From contig CAYMCM010000002.1 in the NCBI GenBank assembly GCA_964388945.1, positions 1 through 64,000 of the forward strand: 64,000 nt of DNA. The letters are read 5' to 3'. The first letter of the stretch is position 1. Every line of letters begins with the position of its first letter. This stretch comes from Roseburia_D sp964388945. GTDB lineage: Bacteria > Bacillota > Clostridia > Lachnospirales > Lachnospiraceae. Position numbers and translations under genes: made by a program. Below are positions 1-8,916 of the stretch, in pieces. The notes below the pieces were generated by a model that saw nothing but the letters and a program-made list of their open reading frames with translations, made no database searches and had not been told where the DNA came from.

Positions 1-1
1 G

Positions 2-577
2 GAAAAATATCTGTGGCTTTTAGATCATGCACAGGATGATTTCATGGGAACAACCTATACGGATGGCAACGCTGCTTTCGCAAGCGGTAATGCAGCAATG
101 ATGGTCAATGGAAACTGGGCAATTTCAGAGTTCTTAAATACCAATCCGGATATGAACGTGAATATGTTTGCATTCCCATCCGTAGATGATGAGAGCAAGA
201 ATACAGTAACTTCCGGTGTGGACGTTCTGCTTGCAGTTTCCAATCAGGGAAGTGACGAGCAGCAGGAAGCAGCGAAAGAATTTATCCGTTACGCGCTGAC
301 AGCAGACGTTGCACAGGCATATATTGACGATCAGTTCGCATTTTCCGCAGTAAACGGCGTGGAACAGACGAATGATACGGTATCCGGTGTGGCAAAGGAT
401 ATTGCAAATGGTAAAGTATCCAATTTCCCGGATCACTATTATCCGAACGGATTTGATCTGTCTACGATTTTACAGCAGTTTGCATTAAATAAAGTAAACG
501 GTATGGATGACACAGAAAACATCTCCGAAACACTGGTATCCTGCGACGAACAGTATGATACAGCAAATGTAGAATAA
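2..577 (+). CDS. Sugar ABC transporter substrate-binding protein, C-terminal part (gene cut by window start)
   Basis: The reading frame is open from the first bases, so the 5' end lies outside the window. The visible ~190 residues look like the C-terminal lobe of a CUT1 (MalE-type) extracellular sugar-binding protein: an F(A)SGNAAMMVNGNWA segment, the usual MxxxGxW substrate-lobe motif, then FAFPSVDD and a helical AAKEFIRYALTADVAQAY stretch. It would bind an oligosaccharide at the cell surface and deliver it to the two permeases encoded 20 bp downstream. The GH13 oligo-1,6-glucosidase further along suggests an alpha-glucan oligosaccharide such as isomaltose or panose. The signal peptide and lipobox are not visible. 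The ATPase is not in the visible part of the operon; many Firmicutes share one MsmX-type ATPase among such systems (family knowledge). Confidence 0.9.
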   Translation, partial: EKYLWLLDHAQDDFMGTTYTDGNAAFASGNAAMMVNGNWAISEFLNTNPDMNVNMFAFPSVDDESKNTVTSGVDVLLAVSNQGSDEQQEAAKEFIRYALTADVAQAYIDDQFAFSAVNGVEQTNDTVSGVAKDIANGKVSNFPDHYYPNGFDLSTILQQFALNKVNGMDDTENISETLVSCDEQYDTANVE

Positions 578-597
578 AAAATTAAAGAGGCGTTTGT

Positions 598-1470
598 ATG
601 AAACAGAAAAATAGAATTAACATGGCATTTTATATCATGACGGTGCCGATGGCGATCCTGTTTTTCTGTTTTCATACCTTTCCGTTTCTGCAGGGCGTAT
701 TTTACAGCTTTACAGACTGGAAAGGATATGGAAACTGGAAATTTGTCGGATTGCGCAATTATATTCATATCTTTCAGGATAAAAATGTGCTTTCAGCATA
801 TCTTTTTACATTCCGGTTCGCGATCTGTGCCACGGTACTGGTCAATGTACTGAGCCTTCTTGTGGCGTGTGCACTGAATGCAAAGATCAAATGTAAAAAT
901 TTCTTAAAAGCAGTTTTTTTCCTGCCGTATATGCTTGGAACTTTGATTATCAGTTATGTATTTAAATATATTTTTTCCAATATTCTGCCGGCATTCGGCA
1001 AGGCACTTGGCATTGCGGCGTTAAGCAGCAATATTCTCGGAACGAATCATGCATGGATCGGAGTTCTGGTAGTTACGATCTGGCAGTCGATGGCGTTTAA
1101 TACGTTAATCTATCTTTCGGGACTGCAGACAGTAGACCGGGATCTGTACGAAGCTGCCGCACTGGACGGAGCGACCGGCTGGAAGCGTTTCTTTAAGATC
1201 ACGTTTCCGCTCATAGCACCGTTTTTCACGATCAATATGGTTTTAAGCGGAAAGAATTTCCTGATGGCGTTCGATCAGTTTATCGCAATGACAAACGGCG
1301 GACCGGGAACAGCCACGACGACGATCTCAGTGTTGATTTATAAGAAGGGATTTAGCGGAGGACAGTTCGCATATCAGTCGGCAAACGCTGTGGTATTGTT
1401 CCTCGTAGTGGTATTGATCTCCGTATTTCAGCTTCGGGTATTAGAGCGAAGGGAGGCGAAGGTGAACTGA
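598..1470 (+). CDS. Sugar ABC transporter permease, MalF/UgpA type
   Basis: This 290-residue integral membrane protein has about six transmembrane helices. The first covers roughly residues 10-30. The EAA loop that docks the ATPase reads YEAAALDGATGWKRF near residues 182-197, followed by the usual FPL. It is the first permease of a CUT1 carbohydrate importer. The start ATG has GAGG upstream and lies 20 bp after the binding-protein stop. Its stop overlaps the next permease start by one base (TGATG), indicating translational coupling. Substrate inferred from the downstream GH13 gene: an alpha-gluco-oligosaccharide. Confidence 0.93.
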   Translation: MKQKNRINMAFYIMTVPMAILFFCFHTFPFLQGVFYSFTDWKGYGNWKFVGLRNYIHIFQDKNVLSAYLFTFRFAICATVLVNVLSLLVACALNAKIKCKNFLKAVFFLPYMLGTLIISYVFKYIFSNILPAFGKALGIAALSSNILGTNHAWIGVLVVTIWQSMAFNTLIYLSGLQTVDRDLYEAAALDGATGWKRFFKITFPLIAPFFTINMVLSGKNFLMAFDQFIAMTNGGPGTATTTISVLIYKKGFSGGQFAYQSANAVVLFLVVVLISVFQLRVLERREAKVN

Positions 1471-2315
1471 TGGAACAGGTAATAAGAACAAAAAAAGAAA
1501 AGGCAAATCTGCCGCTTACACTGCTTTTATTTCTGGTTGCGATCCTGTTCATTTTCGGACCGCTCTATATGACCGTGGTCATTGCAGTAAAAAGTCCGCA
1601 GGAGATGGGCAATGTGCTGGCACTGCCAAAGAGCATCCAGTGGAGCAATTTCACGAAAGCGTGGGAAATGACGGATTATCCGAGAAAGTTCGGCAACACC
1701 TTATTTATCACGCTGGTAAATCTGGTATTTACGGTATTTACCAATGCAATGGCTTCCTATGCGATAGCAAGAAACCGTAAAAAGAGCAGATTTTTTAATT
1801 TCCTGTATTACTATTTTATCAGTGCGATGTTCATCCCGTTTAACGTACTGATGCTTCCGCTGGTAAATGAGGCAAACAAATTTCATATTGATAACGTGAT
1901 CGGTATCACATTTTTGTATATCGTATTCGGTATGCCAATGAACACTTTTTTGTATACCGGTTATATCAAATCCATACCGGAGGCGCTCGATGAGGCGGCA
2001 GTGATCGACGGAGCAACGCCGATCCAGACATTTACGCTTATTATGTTTCCGATGTTAAAGCCGATGACGGCAACGGTTGCGATTCTGTCTGTTATGTGGA
2101 CATGGAATGATTTTCTGATGCCGCTCGTACTTTTGAGTGACAAGAGTCAGCAGACCTTACAGCTTGCGCAGTACATTTTCCAGGGGCAGTTCAATACGCA
2201 ATATAACCTTGCGTTTGCATCCTATTTGCTGGTGCTGCTTCCGGTGCTTATTTTCTATGTGATCTGTCAGAAGTGGATCATTTCCGGTGTTGTGACAGGT
2301 GCGGTAAAGCAGTAA
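1470..2315 (+). CDS. Sugar ABC transporter permease, MalG/AraQ type
   Basis: This 281-residue protein has about six membrane helices and an EAA loop reading DEAAVIDGATPIQTF near residue 173, typical of the second (MalG-like) permease of CUT1 systems. Its ATG shares one base with the stop of the preceding permease. It would pair with that permease and the binding protein at the window start to import an oligosaccharide, with an ATPase encoded elsewhere. The GH13 gene follows 28 bp after its stop and belongs to the same operon. Confidence 0.93.
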   Translation: MEQVIRTKKEKANLPLTLLLFLVAILFIFGPLYMTVVIAVKSPQEMGNVLALPKSIQWSNFTKAWEMTDYPRKFGNTLFITLVNLVFTVFTNAMASYAIARNRKKSRFFNFLYYYFISAMFIPFNVLMLPLVNEANKFHIDNVIGITFLYIVFGMPMNTFLYTGYIKSIPEALDEAAVIDGATPIQTFTLIMFPMLKPMTATVAILSVMWTWNDFLMPLVLLSDKSQQTLQLAQYIFQGQFNTQYNLAFASYLLVLLPVLIFYVICQKWIISGVVTGAVKQ

Positions 2316-2343
2316 CGAAAAAACAAAAAGTGAGGAAAAGAAC

Positions 2344-4005
2344 ATGAAAAATGCATGGTGGAAAGAATCTGTAATCTACCAGATCTATCCGAGAAGCTTT
2401 TGTGACAGCAATGGAGACGGCATCGGAGATATACAGGGTATCATAAGCAAGCTGGATTATCTGAAACGGCTTGGGATCGATATCATCTGGCTTTCTCCGG
2501 TGTATGAGTCGCCGAATGATGACAACGGATATGATATCAGTGATTACAGAAAGATCATGAAAGAATTTGGAAGCATGGAAGATTTTGACCGTCTTTTGGC
2601 GGAAGCGCATGTGCGCAATATCCGTATCATCATGGATCTTGTGGTCAATCATACTTCTGATGAACATGTCTGGTTTGCGGAGAGCAGAAAGAGTAAGGAA
2701 AATCCTTACCGGGATTTTTATATCTGGAGAGATGGAAAAGACGGAAAAGAGCCGAATAACTGGGGTTCCTGGTTTGGGGGCAGTGCATGGCAGTATGATG
2801 CGCCGACTGATATGTATTATCTCCATATTTTCTCAAAAAAACAGCCGGATCTAAACTGGGACAATCCGGATGTGAGAGAACAGATCTATGACATGATGCG
2901 CTGGTGGCTGGAAAAAGGTGTGGATGGTTTCCGCATGGATGTCATCAGTCTGATTTCCAAAAATCCGGATTTCCCGGACGGCGAAGTCAAAGGGCTTTAC
3001 GGAGATCTGACTCCGTACTGTGCACATGGACCGCATGTTCATGAATATTTGCAGGAGATGAACCGCGAGGTGCTGTCAAAATACGATATTATGACGGTTG
3101 GAGAAACGGCATGTGTGACGCTTGAAGAAGCGAAAAAGTATGCGGGAGAGGACCGAAACGAACTGAATATGGTATTTCAGTTTGAACATGTGGAGCTTGG
3201 CAGTGGGAAATACGGAAAATGGAATGACGAACCGGTCGATTTAAGAAAGTTGAAACAGGTCTTAAAAAAGTGGGAAGAGGGACTGGAAGGCATCGGATGG
3301 AATGCGCTGTTCTGGAGTAACCACGATCAGCCGAGGGCGGTTTCCAGATTCGGAGATGAAAAGGAATACCGTGAATATTCTGCAAAGATGCTCGGTGTCT
3401 GCCTGCATCTGATGAAAGGCACACCTTATATTTATCAGGGTGAGGAACTTGGCATGACCAATGCCGGTTTTGAGGAACTTTCGGATTATCGGGATCTGGA
3501 ATCCATTAATGCATACCACGAGCTGGTAGAAGAGCAGGGTGTTCCAAAGGATCAGATGATGACTTACTTAAAGAAGATCAGCCGGGACAATGCCAGAACA
3601 CCGATGCAGTGGAATGAGAAAGAAAACGCCGGATTTACGACCGGGACACCGTGGATCGGTGTAAATAAAAACTATAAGCAGATCAATGCGAAAGCACAGT
3701 TAAAAGATCCGGATTCCGTGTATAATTTTTACCGGAAACTGATTCAACTGCGGCATGAGGAAGAGATCATCGTACACGGAAGTTTTGAAATGCTGCTGGA
3801 AGACAGTGACCAGATCTTTGCATATCAGCGTGTGCTTTATGATACCAGACTGGTGGTAATGTGCAATTTTACCCCGAATCATGTGGCATATGAAGGTATT
3901 CCGAAGAAAGCAAAGTTAGTGATCTCAAACTATAAAAACGAAGGAGGATCTTATTTAAGACCGTTTGAGGCGGCAGCATATAAACTGCCTGTGGCAGAGG
4001 AATGA
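2344..4005 (+). CDS. GH13 alpha-glucosidase, probable oligo-1,6-glucosidase
   Basis: A 553-residue cytoplasmic enzyme of GH13 (subfamily 31-like), normal length, no signal peptide. It opens with WWKESVIYQIYPRSF, and the four conserved regions are DLVVNHTS, GFRMDVIS, VGETACV and SNHDQPR. Catalytic residues read as nucleophile Asp199, acid/base Glu254 and transition-state stabiliser Asp328. Val200 follows the nucleophile. In this subfamily Val at that position goes with alpha-1,6 (isomaltose, panose) activity, whereas Ala or Thr goes with maltases. It would hydrolyse oligosaccharides imported by the upstream ABC system to glucose. Trehalose-6-phosphate hydrolase and sucrose hydrolase are close relatives, so the exact substrate is inferred. 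A strong terminator follows. Confidence 0.93.
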   Translation: MKNAWWKESVIYQIYPRSFCDSNGDGIGDIQGIISKLDYLKRLGIDIIWLSPVYESPNDDNGYDISDYRKIMKEFGSMEDFDRLLAEAHVRNIRIIMDLVVNHTSDEHVWFAESRKSKENPYRDFYIWRDGKDGKEPNNWGSWFGGSAWQYDAPTDMYYLHIFSKKQPDLNWDNPDVREQIYDMMRWWLEKGVDGFRMDVISLISKNPDFPDGEVKGLYGDLTPYCAHGPHVHEYLQEMNREVLSKYDIMTVGETACVTLEEAKKYAGEDRNELNMVFQFEHVELGSGKYGKWNDEPVDLRKLKQVLKKWEEGLEGIGWNALFWSNHDQPRAVSRFGDEKEYREYSAKMLGVCLHLMKGTPYIYQGEELGMTNAGFEELSDYRDLESINAYHELVEEQGVPKDQMMTYLKKISRDNARTPMQWNEKENAGFTTGTPWIGVNKNYKQINAKAQLKDPDSVYNFYRKLIQLRHEEEIIVHGSFEMLLEDSDQIFAYQRVLYDTRLVVMCNFTPNHVAYEGIPKKAKLVISNYKNEGGSYLRPFEAAAYKLPVAEE

Positions 4006-4052
4006 AAAGGCAGCATTTTCGAGCGGACAGTTCATTACTTTAGAAACATAAG

Positions 4053-4133
4053 AAAACCTTACTGATTTGGCGAATACCGCGACAACTGCGTGACAGTACA
4101 GTTGCAGGAAACGGAATATCGGTAAGGTTTTTT
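4053..4133 (+). terminator. Long branched hairpin terminator after the GH13 operon
   Basis: A 14-bp outer stem pairs 4053-4066 (AAAACCTTACTGAT) with 4118-4131, with one G-U pair, and is followed by a T run to 4133. The 51-nt apical part holds a second inverted repeat (CAACTG/CAGTTG at about 4083-4104), so the folded RNA would be two-tiered. It ends the alpha-glucoside operon. The remaining bases up to the Hsp70-like gene at 4227 show no other gene; a promoter for that gene is presumably here but no clear -35/-10 pair was found. Confidence 0.75.
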
Positions 4134-4226
4134 GCAGTTGTAAATGGGGTGCGGGATAACGGATGTTATGGTACAATTATGGATATGAATGGCAACATCT
4201 GAGCATATGGAAACGAGGTAGAAAAA

Positions 4227-5948
4227 ATGGCTATCATTGGGATTGATTTGGGAACAACTAATAGTTTGGTAAGTGTATGGAAAGACGGGCATATACAACT
4301 GATTCCAAATATATTTGGCGAATATCTTACGCCATCGGTTGTAAGTTTTGAAAAGGATAATGAAGTTTTTGTTGGAAATATTGCAAAAGAGATGCTTGTT
4401 ACAAAACCGTATGATACCTTCCGTGAATTTAAAAGAACTATGGGAACGAACTTTGTATATCACACAGGAAAAAGCAGTTATCGTTCGGAGGAACTTTCTG
4501 CATTTGTGCTAAAAAGATTAAAAGAAGATGCGGAAAAATTCTTGGGAGAGCCTGTTACGGAAGCTGTGATCAGTGTTCCGGCATATTTTGATGACAACAG
4601 GCGGTTTGCCACAAAACTGGCAGGAAAGCTCGCAGGACTGCATGTGGAAAGGCTGATTAATGAACCATCGGCAGTTGCATTAAAGCACCATACAAGGCAG
4701 GAAGATTCGGAAAATTTCATTGTATTTGATTTTGGCGGCGGTACATTGGATGTATCTTTGGTGGAAGCATTTGATAATGTGGTTGAAATACAGGCAGTTG
4801 CAGGAGATAACAGTCTTGGCGGAAAAGATTTTAATGAAATAATTGCATGGCAGTTTTATGAAGATAACGGACTTATAGAGGCGGCGTTTACGAAAAATGA
4901 ACAGGAAAGGATTTTGAAAGAAGCGGAAGCATTAAAAAAGGAACTTTCCGAAAAAAATGAAGCAGAACGGCTTGTGCGTATTGGTGATTCAGAATATTGC
5001 ATGAAAATGACGAACCAGAGGCTGATACATATTGCAGGTGATTTGTTCAGGCGTATGGCAAAGCCGATTGAAAGAGTGATAAATGATACGGAACTGGATT
5101 TAGAAGAGTTGGATAAGGTAATACTTGTTGGGGGTTCTTCTAAAATGCCAGTGGTACAGCAATATATCAAAAGCCTTTTTGAGGGAAGAGCAGAAGTAGT
5201 ATTGGAAGAAAATCCGGATGAAAGTGTAGCGTATGGTGTAGGGATGGCTGCTGCGATCAAGGAGAGGACAGGAGATATTAAGGATATGCTTCTTACAGAT
5301 ATATGTCCGTTTTCACTTGGAACAGCAGTGGATGATGGAAGCTTTTCACCGATCATTCAAAGAAATGAAACACTTCCTTGTAAACGGATAAGTTATTATA
5401 CAACCATAAGGAATAATCAGACAACATTGAATTTTCCTATCTATCAGGGAGAATGTATAAAAGCGGAAGATAATTTGAAGATAGGTGAAATAAAACTGAC
5501 AAAAATTCCAAAAGCGCCTAAGGGAGTACCAATAATAGAAGCTGCCTTTATTTATGATATTAATGGCATTTTGGATATAGAAATAAAATATGCTGACCAG
5601 GAAAAACATAAGGTGATCGTGAATAAAGAGATCGGTCTTTCTGAAAAGGAGTTAGATAAGCGTATTAAACAGTTAAAGAAGATGACACTGCATCCGTTTG
5701 AAAAGGAAGAAAACAGACTGCTAATTGAAAAAGCAGAAAGGCTGTATGCACAGACAACACCAAAAAACCGTTATGTAATAGAGCAGTGGCTAAGATATTT
5801 TAAATATACACTGGAAAAGCAGAAAGGGAAAAAGGTGCGTGAAGTATATGTACAGTTTATGGCGATACTGGACAGTATAGAAAATAACAGATTTGATTTT
5901 AAAGAATTTGATGAATCATTTTGGACAGAGGAGGATACCGATGAATAA
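4227..5948 (+). CDS. HscC-like Hsp70 family chaperone
   Basis: A 573-residue DnaK-family protein. The actin-like ATPase shows phosphate 1 motif GIDLGTTNS (residues 4-12), phosphate 2 FDFGGGTLDVS (about 168-178) and adenosine motif VGGSSKMP (about 308-315). A beta-sandwich substrate domain begins near residue 350 and a Lys/Glu-rich helical lid ends the protein. It is shorter than DnaK (about 610) and lacks DnaK's C-terminal disordered tail; length and start match the HscC subgroup. The stop overlaps the next gene, a J-like co-chaperone, by 8 bases, so the two are translationally coupled. E. coli HscC also pairs with dedicated membrane J-like proteins (family knowledge), which supports this assignment. 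Clients are unknown. Confidence 0.88.
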   Translation: MAIIGIDLGTTNSLVSVWKDGHIQLIPNIFGEYLTPSVVSFEKDNEVFVGNIAKEMLVTKPYDTFREFKRTMGTNFVYHTGKSSYRSEELSAFVLKRLKEDAEKFLGEPVTEAVISVPAYFDDNRRFATKLAGKLAGLHVERLINEPSAVALKHHTRQEDSENFIVFDFGGGTLDVSLVEAFDNVVEIQAVAGDNSLGGKDFNEIIAWQFYEDNGLIEAAFTKNEQERILKEAEALKKELSEKNEAERLVRIGDSEYCMKMTNQRLIHIAGDLFRRMAKPIERVINDTELDLEELDKVILVGGSSKMPVVQQYIKSLFEGRAEVVLEENPDESVAYGVGMAAAIKERTGDIKDMLLTDICPFSLGTAVDDGSFSPIIQRNETLPCKRISYYTTIRNNQTTLNFPIYQGECIKAEDNLKIGEIKLTKIPKAPKGVPIIEAAFIYDINGILDIEIKYADQEKHKVIVNKEIGLSEKELDKRIKQLKKMTLHPFEKEENRLLIEKAERLYAQTTPKNRYVIEQWLRYFKYTLEKQKGKKVREVYVQFMAILDSIENNRFDFKEFDESFWTEEDTDE

Positions 5949-6807
5949 GTCTGTTTGGGAATGGCTGGAAATAGAACCTACACAGGATATTTCGGAAATT
6001 AAGTCAGCATATGCAAAACAGGGAAAGGTATATCACCCGGAAGATAAGCCAGAAGAATTTAAAGAGCTGCAAAAGGCTTATAAAAGTGCAGTAAAGTTGG
6101 CAAAGATGTCAAAAAATGTGTCAAAGCCAACAGGATTTGAAGAAACTAAGCCGGAAACTGAAAAACAGGTGTTTGATTTTAGAGAAACTAGAGAGAATAG
6201 CTTATCCGAGCAGTTTTTTAGGGAACTGGAAAATCTAACCATGTATCCGTATACCCGCAATAATTTAGAGGTATGGGAGTATTTTTTAGGAAAAGAACAA
6301 TATCAGACGCTGTATTCAGATGCGGATATGTGCAGGAAAATACAGGATAAAATATGTTCTATGTGGGGATATAAAAGAGAGACGCTTCTTTTTTTTGAGG
6401 ACTGGCTCATCCAAAAAGGAATCTGTAGTTTTTATGAAAATAAAAAATGGAAGAAGAAAAAATCATGGATCAGGAATATACATATCGTTTCGTATAAAAA
6501 TGTCACGTTAAGACCGCAGATGGATCTCAATAAGATACTTGAAAATCAGGCGTTCTCTGTGAAAGAATATACGGAATTGTATCTTGCGTATGCGGAACAA
6601 AATTATGATAGTATACATAAAAATTATCATTCGAACAGGATTGCATTTCTATTTTTTAGAATAGGGTTTGTTATCTTCATATTGATGATGATCATGGCAA
6701 TAAGTGTTAATATTGACCTTGCAAATGAAAAAAAACAGGAACAGCAGTATAATCAGGAGTATATTGATTCACTGAAAAAGTCTGTATCAATAGAGAAAAG
6801 AGACTGA
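5941..6807 (+). CDS. Tail-anchored J-like co-chaperone with HPE in place of HPD
   Basis: 288 residues from the ATG at 5941, preceded by GAGGAGG. Upstream in-frame starts lie inside the chaperone gene and have no ribosome site. Residues 1-60 form a short J-like domain: LEIEPTQDISEIKSAYAKQ, then YHPEDKPEEFKELQKAY. The invariant His-Pro-Asp tripeptide of true J domains is His32-Pro33-Glu34 here. A charged middle region follows. One hydrophobic helix at about residues 233-258 is followed by a short Lys/Glu-rich tail, so the protein is probably anchored by its C-terminus with the J-like domain in the cytoplasm. It overlaps the HscC-like gene by 8 bases and the RelB-like gene by one base. Role inferred: bring the HscC-like chaperone to the membrane. 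Confidence 0.82.
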   Translation: MNKSVWEWLEIEPTQDISEIKSAYAKQGKVYHPEDKPEEFKELQKAYKSAVKLAKMSKNVSKPTGFEETKPETEKQVFDFRETRENSLSEQFFRELENLTMYPYTRNNLEVWEYFLGKEQYQTLYSDADMCRKIQDKICSMWGYKRETLLFFEDWLIQKGICSFYENKKWKKKKSWIRNIHIVSYKNVTLRPQMDLNKILENQAFSVKEYTELYLAYAEQNYDSIHKNYHSNRIAFLFFRIGFVIFILMMIMAISVNIDLANEKKQEQQYNQEYIDSLKKSVSIEKRD

Positions 6808-7097
6808 TGGATTCTACTTTTCAGGTCAGAATAAATTCAGAGATAAAGAAAACAGTAGAAGAAATTTATGCAAAGACAGGAATGACACTGACAGAGGCTT
6901 TCAATACATTTCTTCAGCAGTCATTAAATGTGGAAGGACTTCCGTTTATTGTAACCACAAACAGCAAGGAAGCTTTAAAGGAACAGGCACTTGCAATGTT
7001 AATGCTTGATTTAAAGTGTGCAGAGGAGCGTGCAGAGAAAGAAGGTATTGAAGTGGCTAATTACTCCTATCTGTATGTGGCAGTTGTTTGGGATTGA
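6807..7097 (+). CDS. RelB/DinJ-family antitoxin-like protein without a toxin gene
   Basis: 96 residues. The N-terminal half matches the ribbon-helix-helix fold of RelB/DinJ antitoxins: FQVRINSEIKKTVEEIYAKTGMTLTEAFNTFL, then GLPFIVTT. The C-terminal ~20 residues (VANYSYLYVAVVWD) do not look like a normal RelB end, so the 3' part may be replaced or frameshifted. The start ATG shares one base with the stop of the J-like gene. No RelE/YafQ toxin follows. It could be an orphan autoregulator or solitary antitoxin, or a remnant. A second, more conventional RelB lies at 21778-22056. Confidence 0.75.
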   Translation: MDSTFQVRINSEIKKTVEEIYAKTGMTLTEAFNTFLQQSLNVEGLPFIVTTNSKEALKEQALAMLMLDLKCAEERAEKEGIEVANYSYLYVAVVWD

Positions 7098-7133
7098 TGC
7101 AACTTTGCAGGAAACGATTGATTATTGGAAAGA

Positions 7134-7277
7134 ATGATGAAAAGAGGAAAAAGAAGACTCCGTAAGCAGAAAAATATGTCGACAGTTCATACAGAGCTGG
7201 ATGATACTTTTTACTATATTTCCGGCTATACTTCCGGTGGAGCACCATATGGTGTTACATGGGAAGAAATGTTATAA
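7134..7277 (+). CDS. Small hypothetical protein with a GYTSGGAPYGVTWEE motif
   Basis: A 47-codon frame with a GGAAAG ribosome site four bases before the ATG. The N-terminus is strongly basic (MMKRGKRRLRKQK). The C-terminus, FYYISGYTSGGAPYGVTWEEML, looks like a real conserved motif; similar endings occur in short uncharacterised proteins of Lachnospiraceae (recollection, unchecked). It lies in the same frame as the RelB-like gene, separated by two stops, so it could be the end of a once longer or separate gene. No function can be assigned. The remaining 82 bp before the cardiolipin synthase gene show nothing else. Confidence 0.45.
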   Translation: MMKRGKRRLRKQKNMSTVHTELDDTFYYISGYTSGGAPYGVTWEEML

Positions 7278-7359
7278 AAAAATTTGAATTATCGTTGTAT
7301 CTCATGAAAAATTGGAGTAAAGTAGTAATATTAGGAAAAAAGCGGAAAGGAATGGTAAT

Positions 7360-8901
7360 ATGCGTACAGAAGCGAAAGCAGCGGTAAAAAACAGCATAGG
7401 AAGACTGATGTTTGCGGCACTTGGGTTTGTGATACAGGTGGTTTGGATCATAATGCTTTTCCTCAAACTGAATGCCTATTCTACGGGGATTGCACTGGGA
7501 AGCAGCCTTTTAGCACTTTGTGTAGCGTTTTATATCTATGGAAAAGATATGAATGCGGGATTTAAACTGCCCTGGATCATCGTGATACTGGCGTTTCCGG
7601 TAATGGGACTCTGCCTGTATTTTTTGTTTGGACGCCCCGGAGCAACAAAGCACATGAGACAGCATTTTGAGAAAATCGATGCAGAGCTTGCGGGGATCTT
7701 ACAGCAGGAAGAGAAAGTATTGAGAAATCTGGAAGAGAAGGATTTTGCAGTGGCAAATCAGGCGCGTTATGTCTGGAATTATGCGAGATACCCAATCTGG
7801 CAGAATACGGATATCGAATTTCATAAGACGGCGGAAATGGGACTGGAAGCACAGAAAAGGGAGCTTCGTAAGGCGGAGAAGTTCATTTTTATGGAGTACC
7901 ATGCGATCGAGGAATCCAGCGCATTTTTGGAACTAAAAGAGATTCTGGTAGAAAAAGTAAAAGAAGGAGTCGAAGTCCGGGTATTTTATGATGACGTTGG
8001 AAGCTTCGTTTTTATCAACCATGATTTTATTAAGCGGATGGAAGAGGTCGGCATCCAATGTCGTGTATTCAACCCGATGCATCCGTTTTTAAATATTTTT
8101 ATGAATAACCGTGACCACAGAAAGATTACGGTCATTGATGGGAAAGTAGGCTTTACCGGCGGGTATAACCTGGCGGAGGAATATTTTAACCGAACACATC
8201 CATATGGACACTGGAAAGATACCGGTGTTATGATAACCGGTGATGCGGTAAGAAATCTTACCGTGATGTTCCTTGAGATGTGGAATGCCGTAAAAAAGAC
8301 CGATACAGATTATGAAAAATATCTGCCCAAAGTGGACTATACGGCAAAAGAACATGGATTTGTACAGCCGTATGCAGACAGTCCGTTAGACCATGAGGCG
8401 ACCGGGGAAAATGTTTATATGAATCTGATCAAGAATGCGAAGCATGAGATCTATTTTTCCACGCCATACTTAATCATTACGGATGAAATGTCAAGGGAAC
8501 TTGGGATGGCGGCAAAACGCGGCGTTGATGTGCGTATCGTGACACCGGGCATCCCGGATAAAAAGATGGTCTATCAGATGACGCGTTCTTATTATTCAGA
8601 GCTTGCAAGAAATGGTGTGCGTATTTACGAATATACACCTGGATTTCTTCACGCAAAGCAGTGTGTCTGTGACGGTGAAGCGGCAACGGTCGGAACGATC
8701 AACATGGACTACCGCAGTCTGTATCTGCATTTTGAAAACGGAGTATTAATGTATCATTATGATGCGGTGGCAGACATACGGAAAGATTTTGAGGAAATAT
8801 TTGCGGAGAGTGCAGAAGTCACGGAAAAATATAATGGTCGGAAATCTGTGCTGGCAAGAATGGGAAGAGGTGTATTAAGACTGTTTTCTCCATTAGTATA
8901 G
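7360..8901 (+). CDS. cls: Cardiolipin synthase
   Basis: A 513-residue membrane enzyme that condenses two phosphatidylglycerols to cardiolipin and glycerol. Three hydrophobic stretches occupy residues ~10-90, the last (WIIVILAFPVMGLCLYFLF) followed by the GRPG turn. Two phospholipase-D HKD motifs are present: HRKITVIDGKVGFTGG (near residues 253-268) and HAKQCVCDGEAATVGTINMD (near 431-450). In the second, the Lys/Asp spacing of HxKxxxxD is kept. Length is normal for a bacterial ClsA-type enzyme. A MATE exporter starts 15 bp downstream and is probably co-transcribed. Confidence 0.93.
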   Translation: MRTEAKAAVKNSIGRLMFAALGFVIQVVWIIMLFLKLNAYSTGIALGSSLLALCVAFYIYGKDMNAGFKLPWIIVILAFPVMGLCLYFLFGRPGATKHMRQHFEKIDAELAGILQQEEKVLRNLEEKDFAVANQARYVWNYARYPIWQNTDIEFHKTAEMGLEAQKRELRKAEKFIFMEYHAIEESSAFLELKEILVEKVKEGVEVRVFYDDVGSFVFINHDFIKRMEEVGIQCRVFNPMHPFLNIFMNNRDHRKITVIDGKVGFTGGYNLAEEYFNRTHPYGHWKDTGVMITGDAVRNLTVMFLEMWNAVKKTDTDYEKYLPKVDYTAKEHGFVQPYADSPLDHEATGENVYMNLIKNAKHEIYFSTPYLIITDEMSRELGMAAKRGVDVRIVTPGIPDKKMVYQMTRSYYSELARNGVRIYEYTPGFLHAKQCVCDGEAATVGTINMDYRSLYLHFENGVLMYHYDAVADIRKDFEEIFAESAEVTEKYNGRKSVLARMGRGVLRLFSPLV

Positions 8902-8916
8902 GAACAGTCTCAGATC

